Shown piece by piece: positions 21,635 to 31,195 of a stretch of DNA of 64,000 nucleotides. A program made the position numbers and the translations under genes. The notes under the pieces were generated by a model. The model saw nothing but the letters and a program-made list of their open reading frames with translations, was not told the DNA's origin and did not search any database. The first letter of the stretch is position 1. Each line of letters starts with the position of its first letter. Source of the DNA: Urophycis tenuis. Lineage: Eukaryota > Chordata > Actinopteri > Gadiformes > Phycidae. Location: NCBI GenBank assembly GCA_036785325.1, contig JAXIVH010000177.1, positions 253,001 through 317,000 of the forward strand, in the 5' to 3' direction.

Positions 21635-22068
21635 GTTACTGTGAAAATAATTGCTCTCTCCCTCTGAAAGCTACTCCAGCTCCAAATGCTGCTCCGTGCA
21701 ATTCAGCATTGTCCCAGAAATGCCGTGTCACCGGTGACGGTGTTTGTGAGGTAATATGAACCGGGGTTGTCTCGAGACCACGGTAGGCTAAAACCCCACC
21801 ACCAGGGGCATGCTTTTCCCTGTGTTTAATAGCCTTGATGGCATTTCTTTCTGCAAAATCCCAGAAGTCGAATTCAGCAAAGCATGAAACAAAAAAGATA
21901 GATATTACATTACGAATAATGAGTGTTGGAATTGTATCTCACGGGTGCAGATATCAGAATAATGATTGTAGTTTGTTAGTTGTGGCATAATGGTCAGTAA
22001 AATGTAAGCACCATGATGTAGACTCTTATGTAAGAGAATCAGTGCAGCATGTGAGCCGTGTACAAAGC

Positions 22069-22235
22069 ATACTTACCTGACAGGAGAGATACCATGATCA
22101 ATGAGGTGGTTCACCCAGGGTGAGGCTCAGCCATTGCACTCAGGTTGTGCTGACTGACTCCTGTGAATTCCCCACATGTGGGAATCTCGACTGCATACTT
22201 TTTGGTAGTAGGGGACTGCATCTGGCTCTCCCCTG
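22069..22235 (+). ncRNA. U1 snRNA variant, left copy
   Basis: The 5' end ATACTTACCTG (5' splice-site pairing) is exact and the four stem-loops can be followed to CTCTCCCCTG. The Sm region reads GCATACTTTTTGGTAG instead of the usual ATTTGTGG, and several loops differ from the array copies. At 167 bases it is slightly longer than the array U1. Possibly a decaying copy. Confidence 0.7.
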
Positions 22236-22739
22236 ATGTGCTTGTGGGCTTACGTTGACTGCAGCGTTCAAAAGAGAATTGACTACATATGGATTTATTG
22301 CCACCATGAATGAGCTCTTCAAATGTCTGAGACTGTTGGTTTAGTTAGCAGCACTGAACAAGGACATCATCTTCATTAATAAGGTAAGATAAGATAAGAT
22401 AAGATATTTCTTTATTAATCCCCCGTAGGAGAAATTCGCAGAGACCAGCAGTGCAGGGGATAGATGAGCAGTAAAGAGCCACAATAAAAAAACAATAGAT
22501 TAGATTAAATATGCGCTCTTAAGTCAGGTCGGTGACGAGAGGACCCGTATGCATACTAGTGTCCTAGATAGCAGTTTGTGGTGCAAAATGCAAGATAGAT
22601 CAAATAGTGCAAGTAGATAAAATAGTGCAAGTATGCGGAAAGTGCAAGGTGCAAGATGTGCAAATTTATACAGGTATTCCAGGTACAATATATGAATGGT
22701 CCTGGAATAACAACGGCTGGGTCACAGTCCAAGGTGTGT

Positions 22740-23140
22740 GGTGTGGTGTATGTGAATGAAAGTTCAGTCCATTCCATTTGTCTGGTGGTGTTGGAGCTTC
22801 CTGAGCCTGATGGTTGGTGGGATGAAGGAGCACCCAAGCACTTTGAGGCACTTGGCTGAGTGAGCATGTGGCTGAACGTGTTCCTGAGTTGCTTCAGTTG
22901 CTTCAGTTCGGCACAGTGAGGCTGAGAGGGTAGGTCCGGGTCTCCAGCAGCATTCCCCTCGTCTTCCTCACTGTCGCCGCCTCCACACCGTCCAGCTTCA
23001 TCCCCACTGCAGGGCTCGCCTTCCTCCCCGGCTTGTACAGCTTCCTGGCACCACCGCTCCCAATGCTCCTCCCCAGCACACGGCAGTGAAGAGGTGACAC
23101 TGGCCACCGCAGACTGGTAGACCATCCGTAGAAGCCTGGT
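22740..23140 (-). pseudogene. Duplicated 3' end of the LINE ORF
   Basis: Downstream of the ORF stop the minus strand repeats, in degenerate and frameshifted form, the last about 130 codons (CTRLLRM-YQS-VASVT ... LRNTFSHMLTQPSASKCLG). The LINE thus has two tandem copies of its 3' coding end. Confidence 0.75.
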
Positions 23141-23250
23141 GCACACAATGAAAGATGACAGATGGGCAGTGGTTATTAATGAGATGAACAGACATAAGAT
23201 GAGAATGGCTAGAAAACAGTCTGGGGTGTGTGGTGTGTTATACAAATCCA

Positions 23251-26200
23251 TTATCTGGTGGTGCTGGCGCTTCCGAGATGTTGGGAGCGGGTGGTTGAGG
23301 TATTGTAGAGCCTGATAGCTGATGGGATGAAAGAGCCCCCCAAGCGCTTTGAAGCACGTGGCTGAGTGAGCCTATGGCTGAACGTGCTCCTGAGTTGCCT
23401 CAGCTCGGCGTAGAGAGGGTGAGAGGGGTTGTCCAGGATCGCCTGCAGCTTTCCCCTCATCCTCCTCTCTGTCACCGCCTCCACACAGTCCAGCTTCATC
23501 CCCACCACGGAGCTCGCCTTCCTCACCAGCTTGTTCAGCTTACTTGCCCCACCGCACCCGATGCCTCCTCCCCAGCACACGACGGCGAAGAAGGTGACAC
23601 TGGCTACCACAGACTGGTAGAACATCCGTAGCAGCCTAGTGCACACATTGAAGGATCTGAGCCTCCTCAGGAAGAACAGCCTGCTCTGTCCTTTCCTGTA
23701 GAGGGCGTCGGTATTATTAGACCAGTCCAGTTTGTTGTTTAGGTGCACCCCAAGGAACTTGCAGGTGTCCACCATCTCCACCTCTTCCCCCTTTATGGAA
23801 ACCGGTAATGGGGGACACTTCCTGCGTCTAAAGTCCACCACCAGCTCCTTGGTTTTCCCTGTGTTGAGCTGGAGGTGGTTCCCATCACACCATCCCACAA
23901 AGTTCCTCACCAGTTCCCTGTACTCCTCCTCCTCGTTGTCTGTGATGCATCCAACAATGGAGGAGTCGTCCGAGAACTTCTGCAGGTGGCATGTTCCGGA
24001 GTTATAGCAGAAATCTGAGGTGTAGAGGGTGAACAGGAATGGTGAAAGTACAGTTCCCTGGGGTGTGCCGGTGTTGCTAGTCACCATGTCTGACAAGCAG
24101 TGTCGCAGCCTGACATACTGCGGTCTGTCCGTGAGGTAGTCCGTAATCCATGCCACCATGTCAGGATCGACCTGCATCACCAGGAGCTTCTCAGCCAGCC
24201 GGTCTGGCTGGACGGTGTCAAAAGCACTGGAGAAGTCGAAGAACATGATTCTCACCATGCTCTGTGGCCTCTCCAGGTGTGTGTAAGCTCTGTGAAGCAG
24301 GTAGATGATGGCATCCTCCACGCCGATGTGGGTCTGGTACGCAAACTGCAATGGGTCCAGGCAGTCACGCACCCTGGGCTTGAGATGGTCCAGAACCAAT
24401 CTCTCAAAGGTCTTCATGACGTGTGACGTCAGTGCCACAGGTCTGAAGTCCCCTGGAGCGTTGGGACGACCCTTCTTCGGCACAGGGACTACGCAGGAAG
24501 TCTTCCATAGAGTTGGTACCTTTTTCAGCCTCAGGGAGAGGCCGAAGAGGTGCGTGAACACTCCTGCCAGCTGCTCCGCGCAGATCTTGAGCACCCTCGG
24601 GCTGATGTCATCGGGTCCTCTGGCCTTGTTAGGCCTGATCCTTGTGAGCTGCCGTCTCACGTGGCTGGTGCTGATGGTTGGGGTTGTTATTTCCGGGGTC
24701 ACAGGTGTAGTCTGGGGTGTGGCGAGGGGGTGACTGTCCTCTGGGCCGGACATTGGTCCAGCCTCCCTGTGAGTGTGGAACGGGAGAGAGAGGGAGGGTG
24801 GTGCAGGGAGGGGAGGTGCAGAAGCTGAAGCTGCCATGCCCGGATCTGGTGGTCCAGCAGGGAGATGAGTAGGGCAGGAGGGGGGAAGGGGAGTTGAGGG
24901 TCTGGCCCCCGTTGGTGAGTCAAATCTGTTGAAAAACAGGTTTAACTCATCGGCCCATTCCTTTGTCCCCTCCTGTGATCCTCCGGCAGTTTTCATGCCG
25001 GTGATGGTTTTCACCCCTGCCCACACCTCTCGGGAGTTGTTCTGCTGCAGCTTGTCCTCAATCCTGCTTTTATAGCAGGCCTTAGCTCTCCTCAGTTCCC
25101 TCCTCAGCTCTCTTTGTATCTCCCTCTGTGTGTCCTCATTGTCTCCTACCATGAAGGCTCTCCTCTTACGGTTCAACAGGACTTTGATGTCCCTGTTGAT
25201 CCAGGGTTTGCTGTTAGGGAAGCAACGGACCTTCTTGGTGGGGACAACACTCTCCTCACATAACTTTATATAGTCTGTGACGCACTGAGTGAGACCCTCA
25301 ATGTCATCACCATAGTCCTCCTGAAACATCCTCCAGTCTGTTGTCCTGTAGCACTCCCTCAGGGCCTCTTCAGCCTCCTCAGACCACTGCTGTACAGTCC
25401 TGGTGGTAATGGGCTGTCTCCTAACCTGAGGCTTATATGTAGGAGACAGTAGGATCAAGCAGTGATCTGATTTGCCCAGGGGGGGGAGGGCTGTTGCACT
25501 GTATGCTCCCTTAGCATTGGCATACAGTAAGTCCAGGGTCTTATCTCCTCTGGTGCTGCAGGTTACATACTGGGTGAAGTCAGTCAGTGTCTTTGATATA
25601 TTTACATGATTAAAGTCTCCATTTACTATAATAAGGGCGTTGGGATGTCTAGTCTGCAGGTCTGCGACGGAAGAATGAATGACGTCACAAGCCCGCGCCG
25701 CTACGGCCGATGGTGGAGTGTAAACAATAACAACAATGGCTGCCGAAAACTCACGGGGCAGATAGTACGGTCTCAGTCCCACCGCTAACAGCTCGACGTC
25801 GGGCGTGCACGTGATTACCTTCGTGGTAACATGTCCCGGGTTGCACCATTTGGAATTAACAAAGACGGCAAGTCCGCCACCCGACTTCTTACCGCTCTGT
25901 TTGTTCCTGTCCGCCCGAACTAGCGTGAAGCCGGCTAGTTCCACTGAGCAGTCTGGTATGTTCCCGTTCAGCCATGTCTCCGTCAGGCACAACACACTAC
26001 ATTCCCGGTACTCGCGCTGTCCGGTAGTGAGGGCTGATAGTTCGTCCATCTTGTTGGGCAGTGAGCGAACATTACCCATGATAACCGAGGGAAGACGGGG
26101 CTTATATCTCCACTTCCTCTCCATCCTCTTGTTCCTCACCATGGCTCCTGCTCTGGTCCCACGCCGCTTTATCCTCAGCTCTTTCGGGATCCCCCTCGGG

Positions 26201-26304
26201 CACACCGCTGGTCGATCCCGGAGCTGAAGGAGCTCGTCCCGCGAGTAGGCGCCAGTCCATTGTTGTTGTTGTTGTTTAGCGATCGTGGCGATCGCCCTGC
26301 ACAT
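23251..26304 (-). CDS. LINE ORF2 protein: endonuclease and reverse transcriptase, uninterrupted
   Basis: An open frame of 1017 codons. Residues about 70-290 form an APE-type endonuclease (MGNVRSLPNKMDEL, LTETWLN, NGDFNHVN, GKSDHCLILL). About 550-830 is the reverse transcriptase (RPNKARGPDDISPRVLK, DFRPVALTSHVMK, FDFSSAFDTVQPDRL, GTPQGTVLSPFLFTLY, FSDDSSIVGCI with FSDD as the catalytic block, LNTGKTKELVVDFRR). The tail carries VCWGGG and RRMRGKLQAILDNPSHPLY. It nicks target DNA and copies its own RNA in the nucleus. No stop or frameshift is seen, so the element may be young or still active, although 5' completeness cannot be judged. Confidence 0.9.
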   Translation of the reverse strand: MCRAIATIAKQQQQQWTGAYSRDELLQLRDRPAVCPRGIPKELRIKRRGTRAGAMVRNKRMERKWRYKPRLPSVIMGNVRSLPNKMDELSALTTGQREYRECSVLCLTETWLNGNIPDCSVELAGFTLVRADRNKQSGKKSGGGLAVFVNSKWCNPGHVTTKVITCTPDVELLAVGLRPYYLPREFSAAIVVIVYTPPSAVAARACDVIHSSVADLQTRHPNALIIVNGDFNHVNISKTLTDFTQYVTCSTRGDKTLDLLYANAKGAYSATALPPLGKSDHCLILLSPTYKPQVRRQPITTRTVQQWSEEAEEALRECYRTTDWRMFQEDYGDDIEGLTQCVTDYIKLCEESVVPTKKVRCFPNSKPWINRDIKVLLNRKRRAFMVGDNEDTQREIQRELRRELRRAKACYKSRIEDKLQQNNSREVWAGVKTITGMKTAGGSQEGTKEWADELNLFFNRFDSPTGARPSTPLPPSCPTHLPAGPPDPGMAASASAPPLPAPPSLSLPFHTHREAGPMSGPEDSHPLATPQTTPVTPEITTPTISTSHVRRQLTRIRPNKARGPDDISPRVLKICAEQLAGVFTHLFGLSLRLKKVPTLWKTSCVVPVPKKGRPNAPGDFRPVALTSHVMKTFERLVLDHLKPRVRDCLDPLQFAYQTHIGVEDAIIYLLHRAYTHLERPQSMVRIMFFDFSSAFDTVQPDRLAEKLLVMQVDPDMVAWITDYLTDRPQYVRLRHCLSDMVTSNTGTPQGTVLSPFLFTLYTSDFCYNSGTCHLQKFSDDSSIVGCITDNEEEEYRELVRNFVGWCDGNHLQLNTGKTKELVVDFRRRKCPPLPVSIKGEEVEMVDTCKFLGVHLNNKLDWSNNTDALYRKGQSRLFFLRRLRSFNVCTRLLRMFYQSVVASVTFFAVVCWGGGIGCGGASKLNKLVRKASSVVGMKLDCVEAVTERRMRGKLQAILDNPSHPLYAELRQLRSTFSHRLTQPRASKRLGGSFIPSAIRLYNTSTTRSQHLGSASTTR

Positions 26305-26790
26305 ACTAGTTATTGTTCGACCCGTTTAAGAGCCCTCATATAACCTAAAACATGTTTCTAAAGCCTAGTGCTACAGTTCTAAAGTACTATATAGATTAAA
26401 GTTTTTAAAAAAACTTTAATCTAAGAAAAAAGGAAAAGATCGGGAGCTGCTGTGTCGGGCTGCCACTCGCTGCGGCGCCGGAACCGGAGAGGTAACATGT
26501 AACGCAGTTCATTTGTAGAAAGGACTGTGGGCAAGATTGTTGTTTGCGAACGGTTGACATCTTGTCTATGTAATTCCTCAAACGCAAATTGCTGCAGGCA
26601 GCAATGCGCCTTGATGGCATTTATTGATGCAAAATCTCAGGTGGCTGTTTGTTTTTGTTTGTTTGACCCATCTGCTTCTAGGTCTACTCAGAACCTCCGA
26701 TGAATCTGTCTTGCTTTTGGCGTTCCTGTGCCAAGTCGACGTCCAGTCGTTGCGCTTTGAGTTAGAGGACAGCTGTGCTCCTATGCCCTC

Positions 26791-26862
26791 CCCTCGTTAG
26801 TATAGTGGACAGTATCCCTGCTAGTCACGCAGGAGACCGGGGTTCAATTCCCCGACGGGGAG
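26791..26862 (+). tRNA. tRNA-Asp(GTC) of the left snRNA unit
   Basis: CCCTCGTTAGTATAGTGGAC, an anticodon arm of CCTGC-TAGTCAC-GCAGG with a compensated stem, T arm GGGGTTCAATTCCCC, and an acceptor closing with CGGGGAG. The cloverleaf is whole, unlike both tRNA-Asp copies of the array. Confidence 0.88.
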
Positions 26863-27152
26863 CTTCTCAGGGAATGAGTTAGAGCTTGTTTTCATCCCCT
26901 CTACGTGGTGCATCGTCTAATTGGCCTATATTTAAACCCTGTCCAAATGCCTCACTGTCTTTATTGTGTATGTTGCCATCATTAGCAGGCAATGGGTTCG
27001 CAGCGAGTGGAACCCAATCGCAAAAGGGTACATCCTGTTGGCTGTTAGGTTGGCTTTGTGCCTGACTTTGTAGCTCGGCAGAGGGCCACCGTCGTGCAGC
27101 TCACTGAGCCGGCGAGTGCGACAGGCGGCTCCTGGATGCATGTAGTAGTTTT

Positions 27153-27444
27153 AACTCTGGTTTCCCTACAAACCGTATAAAGGCTGGCTTATGCTTCTGC
27201 GTAGGGATTGCGACGTGATCACGCAATGGCCACGCCGTTGCTCGGACGCAGTCATGAGCCCGTGATACTTCTGCGGAGGGATTGCGTGTGGTTTACGTCT
27301 CAAAATGCAAGGGTAGGGGGACCAGAATGACCATTCTGGTTATTACACACGGAGTACTAGCGAGTTAAAAAAAAGTTTACAGAAATGAAGGCAAAAGTTA
27401 TATATATATATATATATATATGCTTCGACTGATTGGTGACAACG

Positions 27445-27476
<32 letters not shown>

Positions 27477-27869
27477 ACAACGTATATATATATATATGTA
27501 TGTTGTCGCCATTTATTAAGGCTGTGTTTACACTGTGGCGGTGTTTACGAGTGGAAACCGGAAAAGCGATCTCCAGCCAATGTAGTTTGCGGACCAATCA
27601 CAGCCAAAGCCAACGTGTTGGGACGGCGTCGCCTCGACGCGCGTCTAGGATTTGGGGAGGTGCACGTCGAGGACGTAAAGGGTCCGTAAAGGGTCCGCAA
27701 AGGGTCCTCCGTGGGTCCGCCGTCCCCCAGTGTCGCGTCGACGCGGAAGTATAAACGAAGCATAACCCAGCCTTAAGCCTTTCGCCTTTTACTAAAGACT
27801 TCAGTTGAGAGGAACACCCAAGAGTTTAAGGATTTTTTTGGTGGGCTTTGCTGTGTGGGAGAGCTCTGC
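27153..27869 (+). pseudogene. U5 snRNA (left copy A) split by a MITE
   Basis: The 5' 28 bases (AACTCTGGTTTCCCTACAAA, then CCGTATAA) lie at 27153-27180. The rest, with CGCCTTTTACTAAAGACTTC and a TTTTTTTGG Sm region, follows at 27777-27869. The insertion falls just before the invariant loop. Confidence 0.9.
27181..27773. mobile_element. Harbinger-like MITE, 593 bp, with TAA target duplication
   Basis: The ends AGGCTGGCTTATGCTTC and its near reverse complement GAAGCATAACCCAGCCT are flanked by TAA (27178-27180 and 27774-27776). The U5 copies elsewhere show the single unduplicated TAA. The interior contains a (TA)n tract at 27398-27500 and the ACCAGAATGACCATTCTGGT palindrome. A 3-bp TWA-type duplication is characteristic of PIF/Harbinger. 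It encodes nothing. Confidence 0.85.
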
Positions 27870-28062
27870 TTTATTGTAAAAATGCCCTTTCCTTCTCAAG
27901 GGTACCCCAGCTGCAAATGCTGCTCAGTGCAATTCAGCATTTCCCGGAAATGCAGTGCCCCTGGCGACGGTGTGGTGCTCTGTCTTGGTGAGGTAGTACG
28001 AATTTGGGATTTCCAGGGACCACGGGAGCCTCTAACCCCACTGCCATGGGCAAGCTTATCCC

Positions 28063-28310
28063 TAGACATTGCAATCTTTTGTAACATTGATCAGAATTGT
28101 TCTATTGAAGTGTTGTGGCCCTTAACCTATCAAAACCAGTCTAACAGAGGAGATATTCAAAGTTGGGGTTCGAAATTAAAGTTGAAAGCTTTGCAAGGAG
28201 CAAGTGAACTCTACCAAAGACATGGCATGCAAAGCATTATGGTTAATTGTCAACAACTCATTTGGACTTTAAAGTTTGTTAGCGAAACACGACATACCAG
28301 TTGATTCTGA
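28063..28310 (+). repeat. tRNA-cluster repeat, copy 1 (copy 2 at 29046-29293)
   Basis: About 250 bases ending just before tRNA-Lys are repeated 983 bases further on with few differences, together with the tRNA and its downstream 200 bases. The reading frame through it (28141-28300 and 29110-29287) is conserved in both but not recognisable. Confidence 0.85.
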
Positions 28311-28383
28311 GCCCGCTTAGCTCAGTCGGTAGAGCATGAGACTCTTAATCTCAGGGTCGTGGGTTCGAGCCCCACATTGGGCG
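28311..28383 (+). tRNA. tRNA-Lys(CTT)
   Basis: D arm TAGCTCAGTCGGTAGAGC, anticodon arm TGAGACTCTTAATCTCA, T arm CGTGGGTTCGAGCCCCAC. One acceptor pair (position 6) is mismatched; otherwise intact. Confidence 0.85.
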
Positions 28384-28628
28384 CAGTAGTCTTTGCAAAT
28401 GATGCTGGTGTTTGGGTACTTTTCCGTTAATCTTCTCTCTATGCTTTGTGACACAATGGCCATACAACGTACACAGGATCTCCTAACATAAACTCCAAAA
28501 GTACAAAGTGTTATCTGATGTGCTACTTAATCAACTTTTATGTTTCTCACGCATGCAAGGAATCATGTCAGACCACTGTTGTTGTTTTTCTCAATTTTTA
28601 GCTCCAGCAGTTCACTTTGGGTGCCAGT

Positions 28629-28701
28629 GGTGCTGTGGCTTAGTTGGTTAAAGTGCCTGTCTAGTAAACAGGAGATCCTGGGTTCAAATCCCAGCAGTAC
28701 C
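28629..28701 (+). tRNA. tRNA-Thr(AGT)
   Basis: The acceptor GGTGCTG pairs with CAGTACC (one G-U). Anticodon arm CCTGTCTAGTAAACAGG, T arm CTGGGTTCAAATCCCAG. Complete. Confidence 0.92.
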
Positions 28702-28824
28702 TGCATTAATGTAAGACTCCCAGTTGTTTCAATTCCTTTTCCTTGCCGTTTTTTCTTTCTTAACGAACATCAGGTAGTGCTACATTGGACCAATTTCAGA
28801 GAAATTTCACCCTATGACAGCAGA

Positions 28825-28897
28825 GGTACTGTGGCTTAGCTGGTCAAAGCACCTGTCTTGTAAACAGGAGACCCTGGGTTCAACTCCCAGCAGTACC
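28825..28897 (+). tRNA. tRNA-Thr(TGT)
   Basis: The acceptor GGTACTG pairs with CAGTACC. The anticodon arm CCTGTCTTGTAAACAGG gives TGT and the T arm is CTGGGTTCAACTCCCAG. Complete; an isoacceptor neighbour of the AGT gene 124 bases upstream. Confidence 0.92.
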
Positions 28898-29045
28898 TGT
28901 GATGCCAGCTTTTTGTGAACCAAAAAAATATCAGAATCATCTCAACCGGACCTTTTGTTACTCCTTGGGCACCTGCAACCCATGTCTATCGCATATTACG
29001 ATATTGTGAAGAAATAACTTAGCCTTTGATTGTTTGTTTGCCACA

Positions 29046-29293
29046 CAGACAGTGCAATCCTTTGTAACATTGATCAGAATTTTTCTATTGAAGTGTTGTG
29101 GCCCTTAACCTATCAAAACCAGTCTAACAGAGGAGATATTCAAAGTTTGGGTTCAAAATTAAAGTTGAAAGCTTTGCAAGGAGCAAGTGAACTCTACCAA
29201 AGACATGGCATGCAAAGCATTCTGGTTAATTTTCAACAACTCATTTGGACTTTAAAGTTTCTTTGTGAAACACGACGTAGCAGTTGATTCTGA
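29046..29293 (+). repeat. tRNA-cluster repeat, copy 2
   Basis: Direct duplicate of 28063-28310, slightly diverged (for example GTTTGGGTTCAAAATT for GTTGGGGTTCGAAATT). Confidence 0.85.
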
Positions 29294-29366
29294 GCCCGGT
29301 TAGCTCAATCGGTAGAGCATGAGACTCCTAATCTCAGGGTCGTGGGTTCGAGCACCACATTGGGCA
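29294..29366 (+). tRNA. tRNA-Lys-derived gene with CCT anticodon
   Basis: The body is that of the tRNA-Lys at 28311, but the anticodon loop reads CTCCTAA, so the triplet is CCT (arginine AGG codons). The T stem has a mismatch next to the loop (GGTTCGAGCACC). The acceptor GCCCGGT/ATTGGGC is good. It is either an early pseudogene or an anticodon-switched tRNA. Confidence 0.7.
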
Positions 29367-29585
29367 TAGTAGTCTTTGCAAATGATGCTGGTGTTTGCTG
29401 TACTTTTCCCTGAATATTCTCTCTATGCTTTGTGACACAATGGGCATACAACGTACACAGGATCTCCTAAGATAAACTCCAAAAGTACAGAGTGTTATCT
29501 GATGTGCTACTTAATCAACTTTTATTTTTCTCACGCATCCAAGGAATCATGTCAGACCAATGTTGTTGTTTTCTCATTTTTTCTC

Positions 29586-29619
29586 AAAAGGTTGGTGGTT
29601 CAAGCCCACCCAGGGACGG
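29586..29619 (+). pseudogene. tRNA-Asn 3' half
   Basis: AAAGGTTGGTGGTTCAAGCC followed by CACCCAGGGACG equals the 3' half of the tRNA-Asn at 30235; no 5' half adjoins it. The matching 5' part (CTGTGGCGCAATCG) lies separately at 29790-29803. Confidence 0.8.
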
Positions 29620-29982
29620 ATGCATTTTGAGTGTGATGCCAGTCGACAAAACAAGCGTTTGACAATCAAAACTCCAAGACACCTCATGTTTCATGCATCC
29701 TCCTCTTCTAATCAGCAAATTTCCCTCATGTTGTTATACTTGGCATTTGCGTACAATAATACACAGACACCAAGACCTTCCACAAGTCGCTGTGGCGCAA
29801 TCGTACTGCGTGTGCTTGTGGCTAGTGTTGTTAGGTGTAATTACATGTCACAAGTCTTTTTCATGGCTACACCATGCTGCGTTTTTGTAGTGGGCGCTCA
29901 AGAAGAAGACCATCAATTCTCATTCTCCCAAGGTTCTTCAGCAGTGTTTGACATCAAAATCAAACCGCTGCCCAAAGGTAAC

Positions 29983-30055
29983 CGCCCAACGTGGGGCTCG
30001 ACCCCACGACCCTGAGATTAAGAGTCTCATGCTCTACCAACTGAGCTAGCCGGGC
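29983..30055 (-). tRNA. tRNA-Lys(CTT), minus strand
   Basis: GCCCGGCTAGCTCAGTTGGT, anticodon arm TGAGACTCTTAATCTCA, acceptor closing GTTGGGC. The T loop begins G rather than T (GTGGGGTCGAGCCCCAC), a change in box B that could lower transcription. Confidence 0.82.
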
Positions 30056-30234
30056 GATGAAACTCTCTTTAGGTGTTCGTTTGGACGGACCCACAAACAG
30101 ATCTGGAAGCACACAACAGCTGTTGGACATCCACAACAGTGGGTTTCACGCAAAGTTAATGATCAAATTGCCATCTTTTGACGTCCTTAGCTTTTTGTTT
30201 GGCGATGCACTGACACCAGCAGCAGCAGCCTGAG

Positions 30235-30240
30235 GTCTCT

Positions 30241-30301
<61 letters not shown>

Positions 30302-30308
30302 AGGGACG
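30235..30308 (+). tRNA. tRNA-Asn(GTT)
   Basis: GTCTCTGTGGCGCAATCGGT, anticodon arm TTCGGCTGTTAACCGAA, T arm GGTGGTTCAAGCCCACC, acceptor CAGGGAC. Complete. Confidence 0.93.
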
Positions 30309-30474
30309 GGTGCATTTTAAGTCATATGCCAGTCGACAAAACAAGTGTTTGACAATCAAAACTCCAAGACGCCTCATGTTTCATGCATCCGCCTCTTCTA
30401 ATGAGCAAATTTCCCTCATGTTGTCATACTTGGCATTTGCGTACAAGATACACAGACACCTAGACCTTCCCCAA

Positions 30475-30546
30475 GTCTCTGTGGCAATAGGCTAGCGCGT
30501 TCGGCTGTTAACTGAAAGGTTGGTGGTTCAAGCCCACCCAGGGCCG
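30475..30546 (+). pseudogene. tRNA-Asn(GTT) with damaged D arm
   Basis: Same as the 30235 gene, but the D arm has lost two bases (GTGGCAATAGGCTAGCGCG), one anticodon-stem pair is broken and the acceptor end is GGGCC instead of GGGAC. Confidence 0.75.
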
Positions 30547-30957
30547 GATGACTTTGAACAGACATGCAGGTTCACGAAACAAGGTCCATGTGTTAATGTA
30601 GAACTGTGTAACTGGGCACAATACAGGCAACTCTTTATCCACACATGCTTGTAGTCAAGGGGGCATGTCGTCTGAACTCAGTAAATAATTTATGTTCTTG
30701 CAAAACCTTGATACATGAGCTCAAATTTCACATGGCAATTGTTGCATGTTTGCACCTAGAAACATTGTTTGCACCATTGTTTGCACCTAGAAACAATGGC
30801 GCACTGCCAGTGTGTTTGCTTGTGGGCAGTGCTGTTAGGTTTAATTACATTTCACAGGTCCTTTGAGCCTAACTTCTTCATGGCTACACCATACTGTGTT
30901 ATTGTAGTCGGCGTTCAAGAAGAAGCCTATAAATGCTGATTCTCCCAAGGTTCTTCA
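30547..30957. other. Repeated tRNA-cluster spacer
   Basis: The stretch CTTCATGGCTACACCATACT ... AGGTTCTTCAGCAGTG (about 30875-30962) matches 29860-29948, so it is spacer of the same cluster unit. It is cut at 30962 by the palindrome that follows. Confidence 0.6.
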
Positions 30958-31195
30958 GCAGTGACGTTGTTACTGTGTTATTTAAGGTGAATATAATGTA
31001 AAACCATCCATTCAGCAATCCACTTGCAATCAGTACATTTTAGTGACACCGGCTGGATTCGAACCGGCGACGCCGGTTGGAATCCAGCCAGTGTCACATA
31101 AATGTACTGATTGCAGGTCACACTGAGGCAAAAAAAAAGCTAAATGGATGGTTGTACATTATATTCACCTTAAATTACACAGTAACAACATCAAC
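30958..31195. repeat. Long imperfect palindrome
   Basis: The two arms of roughly 115 bases meet near 31073 (CCGGCGACGCCGG). The left arm includes GTTACTGTGTTATTTAAGGTG, GTACATTTTAGTGACACCGG and GGCTGGATTCGAACCGGC; the right arm gives the mirror image with a few mismatches. The GGTTCGAATCC string in the arm equals a perfect tRNA B box. The outer part of each arm is the start of the 178-bp repeat that follows. Confidence 0.8.

Larger units (their letters stand above)
22388..26499 (-). mobile_element. L2-like LINE inserted in the left snRNA unit
   Basis: The array units show the uninterrupted site CATTAATAAGGTAACGCAG. Here it is opened after AAGGTAA, and unit sequence resumes at TAACGCAG (26500). 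The 3' end carries a (GATAA)n tail on the plus strand followed by TTTCTTTATTAATCCC. The element holds one intact ORF (23251-26304) and a partly duplicated 3' coding end (about 22740-23140). Confidence 0.85.

Noticed and set aside
31028..31117. A new tRNA gene in the palindrome
   Set aside because: Only a T-arm-like string with a B box is present; the other half is its own reverse complement, so no cloverleaf is encoded.
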